Of a DNA stretch of 64,000 nt, positions 44,994 through 52,896 are shown piece after piece. The position numbers and the translations under genes are program-made. The stretch is from Bacteroidales bacterium UBA1797 (GTDB taxonomy: Bacteria; Bacteroidota; Bacteroidia; Bacteroidales; VadinHA17), in contig DCFT01000133.1 of the NCBI GenBank assembly GCA_002319885.1, positions 8,364 to 72,363 of the forward strand, in the 5' to 3' direction. Numbering within the stretch: position 1 is the stretch's first letter; every line of letters starts with the position of its first letter. The notes under the pieces are model-generated. The model had not been told where the DNA came from, made no database searches, and was given only the letters and a program-made list of their open reading frames with translations.

Positions 44994-47447
44994 GTGATAA
45001 AGAGAAATTCCTTAGATAAAAAATCTCTTGAAAATATTCCTGAGATAAATAGTACATTTTTTGATAACAGTCTTGACGCAATGATGATCGGCTCACAGGA
45101 TGGCAGTATCTATACAGCAAATCATGCTGCATGCAGGATGCTGGGATACAGTAAAGAGGAGATATGCAAACTTGGAAGAAAAGGAATTGTCGAGCAGAAT
45201 TCCAGGCTGATTGACGCTGTGAGCGAACGCAGAGAATCAGGCAATTTTTTGGGAGAGCTGACATTTATTAAGAAAGATGGGACCCTTTTCCCTGTTGAAA
45301 TATCTTCATCCGTTTTCATGACTTCTGATGGGATGGAACTCACAACACTGATTATAAGAGATATAACCAGACGTAAAAAAACAGAAAAAGCATTAGTTAA
45401 GAGTGAAGAAAAGTATAGGTTAATATACGATAATGCAATAAAAGAGATTGCAAAGCGTAATAAGGCAGAAAAAGAGTTGTTTTACCAGAACAGCATCCTT
45501 GCAAAGCTTAACAAATTCTCAGTTGACCTTTCAAAGCTTTCCCCGGAGGATAATATGGAAGCTTTCATAGCCATCCAGCTTAAAATAATTTCCAATGCGA
45601 GTGTAACGATATTTAGTGAATACAACCATTTTAACCGCTCTATCACCATTCGGCATATAGAAATTGAGCCTCAGCTCCTTGAAAAGGTGGATAAACTTCT
45701 CGGCGAGCATGTTAACAAAATTGTCAGCAGAGTAAGTGATGCGGAATACCAGGGTATGGTATCTGAAATTATAGGAGTAAGGACTACCTTATATGAAGCA
45801 AGCTTTGGTTCCATTCCTGAAACATTGGCTGATGCTATTCAAAAGCTGATCAAAGCCGATAGGTTTATTGGAATAGCTTATATCATTGATGGGAAGCTAT
45901 ATGGTACATCATTGCTTGCTATGGATAAAGATCAGCCTGATCCCCCTAAGGACATTCTGGAGAACTTTGCTTTTCTTACCTCTATATCATTACGGAGAAA
46001 GCAGGCTGAAGAAGCTCTTAAAGAAAGAGAAGCTGAATACCGTAGTCTTTTTGAAAATTCAATTATGGGAATCTCGCAATCTAAACCGGGAGGTGGTTTC
46101 ATCAGGGTAAACAATGCATATGCTGAAATGTATGGTTATCCCGATGCGGCCTCTATGATGAAGGAGCATTCTTTAAGCGCAAAACTTTATTCTAATCCTG
46201 ATGACAGACTAAAAGTAATTGAAATTCTCAATAAATCGGGTTATATGCCACCCACCGAATTCGAATTGAACAGGCGCAATGGGGAAAAATTCTGGGCTCT
46301 TGTAGCTGCAAAACAGGTAAAAGATAATAAAGGAACGTTGCTCTATTTACAGGCAGAACACTTTGATATTACGAGCCGGAAGAAACTGGAGAATGAAATG
46401 TACTCTGCTTCTCTCTATACACGAAACCTTATAGAAGCAAGCCTCGATCCGCTGGTTACAATTAATTCGGATGGGAAAATTACGGATGTCAATTCCTCAA
46501 CTGAGAAGACTACCGGTTTGACCAGGAGGGAGTTAATCGGAAGTGATTTTTCAAATTATTTTACAGAACCTGATAAAGCCAGGGAAGGATATAAAATTGC
46601 ATTCTTGAAAGGGGAAATCAAAAACTATCCACTTACAATCCTTCACAAAGATGGCAGTACAATAGATGTTTTATATAATGCTGCGTTGTTTAAGAACGAA
46701 GCAGGAGAAGTACAGGGAGTATTTGCGGCCGCCCGCGATATTACCATTCAAAAAAAAATGGAGAAAAAACTTCGGAAATCAAAAAAGTTGCTCGAAAAAC
46801 TTAACCACCATCTCACCCTGGTAAGGGAGAATGAAAGGTCACAAATCGCTATGAATCTGCATGATGACCTTGGCCAGAGACTTACGGCACTTTTCCTCGA
46901 TTTAGCCTGGCTTAAAAGCAGGATCGGAGTTCAGTCGCCGGCAGTCAGAAAAAAGTTTGATGATATTATTACAGAGATTAATGAAACTATTGAGGGTGTC
47001 AAAGAAATTTCCACATTTCTAAGACCGACAATTTTGTATGATCTGGGGCTGGTTCCTGCTATAACATCTCAACTCAGCAAATTTGAAAATCAATCGGGTA
47101 TCAAGTGCTATTTTTATTATGATTCTGATGAATTTGAAGTGGATGATACTATTTCTTTAATTTTTTACAGAATAATTCAGGAATCTTTAACTAATATTGC
47201 CAGGCATTCCGGTGCGTCTGCAATGGAATTAAGTCTTAAAAAGCTAAGGGATGCAATTGAAATGACTATAAAGGATGATGGTGTAGGAATTGACATTCAA
47301 AAAGTTAATTCATTGACATCTATGGGTATCCAAGGTATTTTGGAAAGAGTAAAATCGGCTAAGGGAGAAGTTTCAATAAAAGGAGTGAAAGGATCCGGAA
47401 CCACAATAAAAGTTGTGATTCCAGCTAAAAGAAGTTATTATGATTAA
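44994..47447 (+). CDS. PAS/GAF sensor histidine kinase, HisKA_3 type
   Basis: A soluble 817-residue kinase. PAS 1 spans about 20-130, a GAF-like sensor region about 165-335, PAS 2 about 345-460 and PAS 3 about 465-590. Then come the HisKA_3 dimerisation helix with the phosphorylated H623 in NLHDDLGQRL and a GHKL ATPase domain (DDGVGI, GIQGILERV). This kinase class pairs with LuxR-type regulators, and exactly such a gene overlaps its end by 8 nt. The start codon is GTG. There is no membrane span, so it senses a cytosolic cue. Confidence 0.9.
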   Translation: MIKRNSLDKKSLENIPEINSTFFDNSLDAMMIGSQDGSIYTANHAACRMLGYSKEEICKLGRKGIVEQNSRLIDAVSERRESGNFLGELTFIKKDGTLFPVEISSSVFMTSDGMELTTLIIRDITRRKKTEKALVKSEEKYRLIYDNAIKEIAKRNKAEKELFYQNSILAKLNKFSVDLSKLSPEDNMEAFIAIQLKIISNASVTIFSEYNHFNRSITIRHIEIEPQLLEKVDKLLGEHVNKIVSRVSDAEYQGMVSEIIGVRTTLYEASFGSIPETLADAIQKLIKADRFIGIAYIIDGKLYGTSLLAMDKDQPDPPKDILENFAFLTSISLRRKQAEEALKEREAEYRSLFENSIMGISQSKPGGGFIRVNNAYAEMYGYPDAASMMKEHSLSAKLYSNPDDRLKVIEILNKSGYMPPTEFELNRRNGEKFWALVAAKQVKDNKGTLLYLQAEHFDITSRKKLENEMYSASLYTRNLIEASLDPLVTINSDGKITDVNSSTEKTTGLTRRELIGSDFSNYFTEPDKAREGYKIAFLKGEIKNYPLTILHKDGSTIDVLYNAALFKNEAGEVQGVFAAARDITIQKKMEKKLRKSKKLLEKLNHHLTLVRENERSQIAMNLHDDLGQRLTALFLDLAWLKSRIGVQSPAVRKKFDDIITEINETIEGVKEISTFLRPTILYDLGLVPAITSQLSKFENQSGIKCYFYYDSDEFEVDDTISLIFYRIIQESLTNIARHSGASAMELSLKKLRDAIEMTIKDDGVGIDIQKVNSLTSMGIQGILERVKSAKGEVSIKGVKGSGTTIKVVIPAKRSYYD

Positions 47448-48093
47448 AGTGCTTATAACTGATGATCATCCGGTTGTCAGAAGGGGCATACGACAGATTC
47501 TGGAAGATGATGAGAGAATCGAAAAAGTAAGCGAAGCTGCAAGAGGAAAGGAATTGCTTGAAAAATTGCGGGAAGAAAAGTTTGATGTTATTCTTCTTGA
47601 TATCTCCCTCCCCGGAGGGAACGGTCTGGATCTTATCGGACAGATAAAAAAAGTTCAGCCTTCCGCAGCAGTGCTGATGCTGAGTATTTATTCAGAAGAG
47701 CTGTATGCTATAAAAGCTCTGAAATTGGGTGCTGCCGGATATCTTACAAAAACAAGCGCTCCTGAAGAACTTCTTACAGCAGTTCACAAAGTTTCGAAAG
47801 GGGAAAGATATATTTCGGTGAAGTTGGCTGATAAACTAGCCGATGATCTGGTAACAAAGTCAGATAACCAGGTTTTTCAATCACTTTCCGCCAGGGAAAT
47901 GGATGTTTTGATCCTTCTCGCTTCAGGAAGATCATTTACCCAAATAGCTGCAGATTTATCTCTTAGTCCTAAAACAATCAGTACCTACAGAGCCAGATTA
48001 CTAATCAAGCTTAAGCTTAAAACAACTACTGAGCTGATCAGGTACGCAATAATACAAAGCCTTCCGAAAAAACGTTCTGAAATAGATCTTTAA
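47440..48093 (+). CDS. NarL/FixJ-type response regulator
   Basis: A 217-residue regulator: a receiver domain with acidic pocket DDH and phosphorylated D54 (LLDISLPG), and a LuxR-type helix-turn-helix at about 148-205 (LSAREMDVLILLASGRS, LSPKTISTYRARL). The 8-nt overlap with the upstream HisKA_3 kinase marks the two as a cognate pair. Target genes are unknown. Confidence 0.93.
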   Translation: MIKVLITDDHPVVRRGIRQILEDDERIEKVSEAARGKELLEKLREEKFDVILLDISLPGGNGLDLIGQIKKVQPSAAVLMLSIYSEELYAIKALKLGAAGYLTKTSAPEELLTAVHKVSKGERYISVKLADKLADDLVTKSDNQVFQSLSAREMDVLILLASGRSFTQIAADLSLSPKTISTYRARLLIKLKLKTTTELIRYAIIQSLPKKRSEIDL

Positions 48094-48255
48094 AGTGCTA
48101 ATGGGTTAGTATGTTTTGTCACTTCCTGTCAAATTATTGGTTATATTTGGGGTTATATCTGAATGTTAAATAATTAGTTACTGTTGCAGGTTTGATTTGG
48201 TTATAAGGATTATTCCTACATCATAAAGCCAAACGACAAGTTAATAAAGGAAGAA

Positions 48256-49197
48256 ATGGCCAAAATAAAAATTCCAGGTAATTCAGAAATAAAGAGTATT
48301 GATGGGAACCCAAAAACCCCTGACAATGAGACTGATAATTCAAAAAATGAGATATTAACTGATAGAGATTCAGCATTGTCTGAAAAAAAGGATGTTATAT
48401 ACATACTTAATCTGGAAAAACTATTGGTTGAAAAGGAAAAGCAAATCGATAGTTTGCTGCTATCAGAATCAGAACTGAAACTTAAAAATGAACAACTCCT
48501 TACAGCAATTACCGAAAAAGACAATTTTTTTACAATAATTGCGCATGATCTTCGAAATCCACTTCATGCACTCAAAGGATTTATTCAGATCTTATACGAG
48601 GAATTTGATTCCCTCTCTGTGAGTGAGATAAAAGAGATTACGCTGCATATTAAAAACTCCACGACTAATTTTTCCGATCTACTGGAAAATCTGATGATTT
48701 GGTCACGAGTTCAAAGAAGATTAGCACACTTTAATTATGGAGTAATTAATTTACAACCGGTAATTAAAGAAAGTATATCCTTAATTTCAGAATCAGCTCT
48801 GAATAAGGGAATTGAACTAACTTATAAAGTTCCTGATAACCTGACAGTTTTTGCAGATGTTAATATGCTGCTTACAATTTTGCGGAATCTCATTTCTAAT
48901 GCATTGAAATTCACACCACAGGGGGGAAAGATATTAGTGTCGGCCCGAAATTCAGATGAAGAGAAAGTAGAGATTTCTGTCAGCGACACAGGTATCGGAA
49001 TGAGTCGTGCTATGATCAGAAACCTTTTTAAACTTGATCAGGGAACAAACAGAAACGGTTCAGAAGGTGAACCTGGCACGGGACTGGGATTGATCATATG
49101 CAGGGATTTCATTGAAAATCTAAATGGTAGAATATGGGTCGAGAGCAAGGAGCAGAAAGGAAGTATCTTTTATTTCACATTACCAATGAATAATTAA
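48256..49197 (+). CDS. soluble sensor histidine kinase
   Basis: A 313-residue kinase with no recognised sensor domain. It has a charged N-terminus of about 45 residues and a coiled coil (about 48-90), then HisKA with H97 in IIAHDLRNPLH, and a HATPase_c domain with N-box RNLISNALKF, DTGIGM and GTGLGL. The coiled coil probably carries the signal from a partner. It lies 3 nt ahead of the next kinase, so the two are cotranscribed. Confidence 0.9.
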   Translation: MAKIKIPGNSEIKSIDGNPKTPDNETDNSKNEILTDRDSALSEKKDVIYILNLEKLLVEKEKQIDSLLLSESELKLKNEQLLTAITEKDNFFTIIAHDLRNPLHALKGFIQILYEEFDSLSVSEIKEITLHIKNSTTNFSDLLENLMIWSRVQRRLAHFNYGVINLQPVIKESISLISESALNKGIELTYKVPDNLTVFADVNMLLTILRNLISNALKFTPQGGKILVSARNSDEEKVEISVSDTGIGMSRAMIRNLFKLDQGTNRNGSEGEPGTGLGLIICRDFIENLNGRIWVESKEQKGSIFYFTLPMNN

Positions 49198-49200
49198 AAA

Positions 49201-51192
49201 GTGGATCAGCAAAATCTTAAGACATCAACAAATCAAACATCTTCGGATCAACTTCCAAACCTTCTGATAGTAGATGATTACAAGGAAAATCTATTCCTGC
49301 TGGAATCTCTTATAAAAAAGATAAAAGTTAACCTTATTATCGCTAATTCCGGCGAGGAAGCTCTCAATAAAACCAATGGAGTTGAGTTAGCCCTGGCAAT
49401 TATCGATGTAAGAATGCCCGTAATGAATGGCTACGAACTTGCAATGAAAATGAATGAACGATCGGCTGATAAAATTCCGGTCATTTTTCTTACAGCCAGT
49501 CATTTCAATGAGGTGGAAATGTTTAAGGGTTACGGTTTTGGCGCCGTTGATTACATTTTCAAACCGATAGATAATAATTTCCTTCTGAGCAAAATCAATG
49601 TGTTTCTCGACTTGTACAGTCAGAAACAAATTATTATCAGGGAAGCAGGTGTTTTGAAAAAATATGCCAGCGAATTAACTCGTGTAAATTCTGAACTCAG
49701 ATATGCCAAGGATCAGGCGGAAATTGCTCTCAGGAAATATTCTGAATTATTCGATCTTGCACCATCGGGTTATATTGCACTCTCTTCTGAAAAAGAAATC
49801 CGGGATGTTAATATCAGTGGTTCCATCATACTTGGGAAGGAACGCACGGCATTGCTTGGAAGTAAGTTTAATCGCTATGTATCAAAGAGCACAGAACAGG
49901 CGTTCGAATCATTCTTTCAAAATGTGTTTAAGAGCAAAAGCAAGGAAACATGTGAGCTGGAGCTCAGTATAAATGGCATGCAGCAAAAGTATGTTCATAT
50001 TGAAGGGATGCTGATCGGAGATGAAAAACAATGCCTTGTGAGTGTCGTGGATATTACACAACGTAAATTCACGGAGCTCACCCTCGAAGTCAGTGAAAAG
50101 AAATACAGGACTATGTTAAATGTCTCTCCTGACGGTATAATTATAACCGATCTGAAAGGAATCGTTGCAGAAGTTTCTGATATTGGATTAAAAGTATTTG
50201 GTGCTGATACAAGGGATGAAATAGTTGGTAAAAAGCTTTCTCAGTTTGTGCCGGTGGAGGAAAATGATATAATAAAACAGATGATTGAAAATACCATAAA
50301 AGAAGGTATTACGCAAAACATCGAGTTAAGAATCAAGAGGAAAAACCAAACTCTAATCTCCGGTGAGCTAAGCGCAACACTCATTGAAGGACCCGATGGA
50401 ACCCCATTATCTCTGATGATCATTATTCGTGATATTTCACAACGAAAGAAAGCAGAAACCTTGCAATTGCATGCCGACCGTATGGCAAATCTTGGAGAAA
50501 TGGCTTCAGGTATTGCTCATGAGATAAATCAGCCTTTAAATATTATTTCAATGGTACTTGATAAAATTTTGTTTGAGACTGACAGGAGCAAAAATGTGAA
50601 TGTCGAATTCATTAAGGAAAAGTCAGACAAAATATTTGAAAATATACTAAGAATAAGAAATATAATTGATCATATCAGGGCATTCTCAAGAAGTCATGAT
50701 GATTATGTGCTTACCGGATTTAACATTAACACAAGTATTGAGAATGGAGTATCAATGATAACTGAACAATTCAAACATTTAGGTATCATTCTGGACCTTA
50801 AGCTTGATAAGCAAATTCCGCATATAGTAGGGAATACATATAAATTTGAACAGGTTATAGTTAACCTTCTTGCAAATGCAAAGGATGCCGTAATTGAAAA
50901 AAAGAACATAGATCCTGCATATGAACAAATGATCGTTGGCATAAGCTCATATCAGGAGAACCAGTCAATAATTGTGGAAATCACTGATAATGGAATCGGT
51001 ATAACTGATGATGATCTGAACAATGTTATATTACCTTTCTATACTACAAAAGTCGAAGGGAAGGGAACTGGGCTTGGATTATCGATTTGCTATCAGATAA
51101 TCAGGGAGATGGGCGGGACCATCGACATAATAAGCAACAGATCGTCGGGGACCAGAATAAAACTGGATCTGTCAATTCAAAAGAGAAAATAA
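49201..51192 (+). CDS. REC-PAS-PAS histidine kinase
   Basis: A 663-residue kinase with an N-terminal receiver (D69 in AIIDVRMPVMNG), a coiled-coil linker, two PAS domains (about 175-285 and 295-415) and an NtrB-like kinase core with H440 in SGIAHEINQPLN and GTGLGLSI in the ATPase. The receiver in front implies control by another kinase, perhaps the one just upstream. The start is GTG, 3 nt after the preceding gene. The sigma-54 regulator follows by 2 nt and is the likely output, by analogy with NtrB-NtrC. Confidence 0.9.
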   Translation: MDQQNLKTSTNQTSSDQLPNLLIVDDYKENLFLLESLIKKIKVNLIIANSGEEALNKTNGVELALAIIDVRMPVMNGYELAMKMNERSADKIPVIFLTASHFNEVEMFKGYGFGAVDYIFKPIDNNFLLSKINVFLDLYSQKQIIIREAGVLKKYASELTRVNSELRYAKDQAEIALRKYSELFDLAPSGYIALSSEKEIRDVNISGSIILGKERTALLGSKFNRYVSKSTEQAFESFFQNVFKSKSKETCELELSINGMQQKYVHIEGMLIGDEKQCLVSVVDITQRKFTELTLEVSEKKYRTMLNVSPDGIIITDLKGIVAEVSDIGLKVFGADTRDEIVGKKLSQFVPVEENDIIKQMIENTIKEGITQNIELRIKRKNQTLISGELSATLIEGPDGTPLSLMIIIRDISQRKKAETLQLHADRMANLGEMASGIAHEINQPLNIISMVLDKILFETDRSKNVNVEFIKEKSDKIFENILRIRNIIDHIRAFSRSHDDYVLTGFNINTSIENGVSMITEQFKHLGIILDLKLDKQIPHIVGNTYKFEQVIVNLLANAKDAVIEKKNIDPAYEQMIVGISSYQENQSIIVEITDNGIGITDDDLNNVILPFYTTKVEGKGTGLGLSICYQIIREMGGTIDIISNRSSGTRIKLDLSIQKRK

Positions 51193-51194
51193 TT

Positions 51195-52586
51195 ATGGAA
51201 GAAAATGAGAAGATAAAAATTCTGATTCTTGATGATGAAAAACAGTTCACAGAAGAATTAAACGGGTTTTTTATTGGTTCAGATTATGAGTCCTTTGAAG
51301 CAAATTCTGCTGTGGAAGGATACAAAGTATTAAGTGAACATAATATTGATCTTCTTATACTCGATGTACGATTGCCAGGTGTGAACGGACTCGATATCCT
51401 GAAAGAGGTAAAGCTAAAATATCCCGGTATGGAGGTCATAATAATATCTGCTCACGGCGATATGGACACTGTGATTAAAGCTATGCGGTTCGGAGCTTTT
51501 GATTATTTACGTAAACCGTTCAGATTTATTGATATTCAGATTGCTATTGAGCGTACGCAAAAATATCTTCAGATGCACCGGCGGCTGAAAAAGATGGAAG
51601 AGAAAAACTCGCTGATCTCAAAAACTCTTGAAGAAAAGATAGAAAGACAGTTTATTGGGGTCAGTCCTCAGATTCTGAAAGTATTCGACCAGGCTCTTAC
51701 TGCCGCAGAGTATCCCGATGCTAATGTACTTTTAACCGGAGAGAGCGGAACAGGAAAAGAGAATATAGCGAGGATCATACATTACTCAGGCACAAGAAAA
51801 GATCATCTTTTTTGTGCTGTTAATAGTAGTGCCATTACGGAGTCGCTGCTTGAGAGCGAGTTTTTTGGACATAAAAAGGGATCTTTTACCGGAGCAATAA
51901 ATGATAAAATGGGCTTCTTCGAAGTTTGTGACCAGGGGACACTTTTTCTCGATGAAATTGCAGACATGCCTTTGAATCTGCAGGCAAAGATTTTAAGGGC
52001 TACTGAAGAAAAGGTTATTACCAGGGTAGGAGATACTAATCCAATACATACGGATTTCAGAATAATATCAGCAACAAATCATGACATCGACAAGAGGGTA
52101 GAGGAAAAAAAGTTCAGACTCGACCTGCTTCACAGACTTAATACACTTCATATTCATATTCCGGCGCTGAGAGAAAGACCCCAGGATATCAAACCTCTTC
52201 TTACACATTTCATCGGGATGTATGCAACACGGTTTAATAAACCTAAAATTGAGGTATCAAAGGAAGTCTATAATTCCCTCTTTAAATATGATTTCCCGGG
52301 AAACGTCAGGGAATTACGTAATATGGTTGAAAGAGCTATTATTCTTTGTAAAGGAAACCTTCTGGGAGTGGAAGATTTCCCATTAAAACAACAAAATATA
52401 TCTTCCCGAGAGAAGGGTATTGACAATGTGAATCTGAAAGATAATGAGATACAGATGATACAAAAAGCATTGCAAAGCGTCAGGTACAATCAAAGTGCCG
52501 CTGCTGATATCCTTGGAATTACGCGTGATACCCTTATCCGGAAAATGAAAAAATATAAAATCTATATAAAAAAAGGCGAATCATAA
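51195..52586 (+). CDS. sigma-54-dependent response regulator (NtrC family)
   Basis: A 463-residue activator: receiver with D57 (LILDVRLPG), AAA+ domain with Walker A GESGTGKE, Walker B GTLFLDEIADM and sigma-54 contact loop GSFTGA (a serine variant of GAFTGA), and a C-terminal Fis-type helix-turn-helix (NQSAAADILGITRDTLIRKMKKY). I use the ATG at 51195; a longer frame would overlap the preceding kinase by 106 nt. It shows that this genome uses sigma-54. Its targets are not visible locally, though clpB carries a sigma-54-like promoter. Confidence 0.93.
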   Translation: MEENEKIKILILDDEKQFTEELNGFFIGSDYESFEANSAVEGYKVLSEHNIDLLILDVRLPGVNGLDILKEVKLKYPGMEVIIISAHGDMDTVIKAMRFGAFDYLRKPFRFIDIQIAIERTQKYLQMHRRLKKMEEKNSLISKTLEEKIERQFIGVSPQILKVFDQALTAAEYPDANVLLTGESGTGKENIARIIHYSGTRKDHLFCAVNSSAITESLLESEFFGHKKGSFTGAINDKMGFFEVCDQGTLFLDEIADMPLNLQAKILRATEEKVITRVGDTNPIHTDFRIISATNHDIDKRVEEKKFRLDLLHRLNTLHIHIPALRERPQDIKPLLTHFIGMYATRFNKPKIEVSKEVYNSLFKYDFPGNVRELRNMVERAIILCKGNLLGVEDFPLKQQNISSREKGIDNVNLKDNEIQMIQKALQSVRYNQSAAADILGITRDTLIRKMKKYKIYIKKGES

Positions 52587-52896
52587 ATAACTTTTTTTTT
52601 GCATATCAGGAAAAATGACCCTGTCAGGTCGCCTTCATCATCTAATTTATTGATATTTCAGTGAATGTAAATAATATTTTGTAGTCAAAACACCTACATG
52701 ATTATTAGATATTTACCTACAACTAAGAACTGGTAATATGATTAAATTGCAAATACTGAAGAGGATTTTGTTGTTAATTGATTTTGTCTTAAACCTTAGA
52801 TTGCTGTTAGTCATCTTGCTGAGAAGTAAGTAAGTTTTTAAGTATTATATAACTATTTATATGATATTTTGTTTAGTAATATAATTAAATTCTTTA
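52587..52896. other. 310-nt gap between two signalling genes
   Basis: An AT-rich gap. It holds a 12-codon ORF (52698-52736, including the stop) followed 1 nt later by a 31-codon hydrophobic ORF (52738-52833). Several TATTTTG-like words occur, but no full TAnnTTTG with a spaced TTTG, and I find no hairpin with a T-run. Confidence 0.5.
52738..52833 (+). CDS. candidate 31-residue hydrophobic micro-ORF
   Basis: ATG to TAA encodes a 31-residue peptide: a basic start (MIKLQILKR), a Leu/Ile/Val-rich core with one acidic residue, and a basic end (LLRSK). The pattern resembles short membrane peptides such as type I toxins or leader peptides. No family is recognised and codon bias cannot be judged at this length. 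It may be noise in AT-rich DNA. Confidence 0.2.
   Translation: MIKLQILKRILLLIDFVLNLRLLLVILLRSK

Noticed and set aside
51087..51194. N-terminal extension of the sigma-54 regulator overlapping the preceding kinase
   Set aside because: The added residues are polar and unlike a receiver start; the ATG at 51195 begins directly at the receiver fold.
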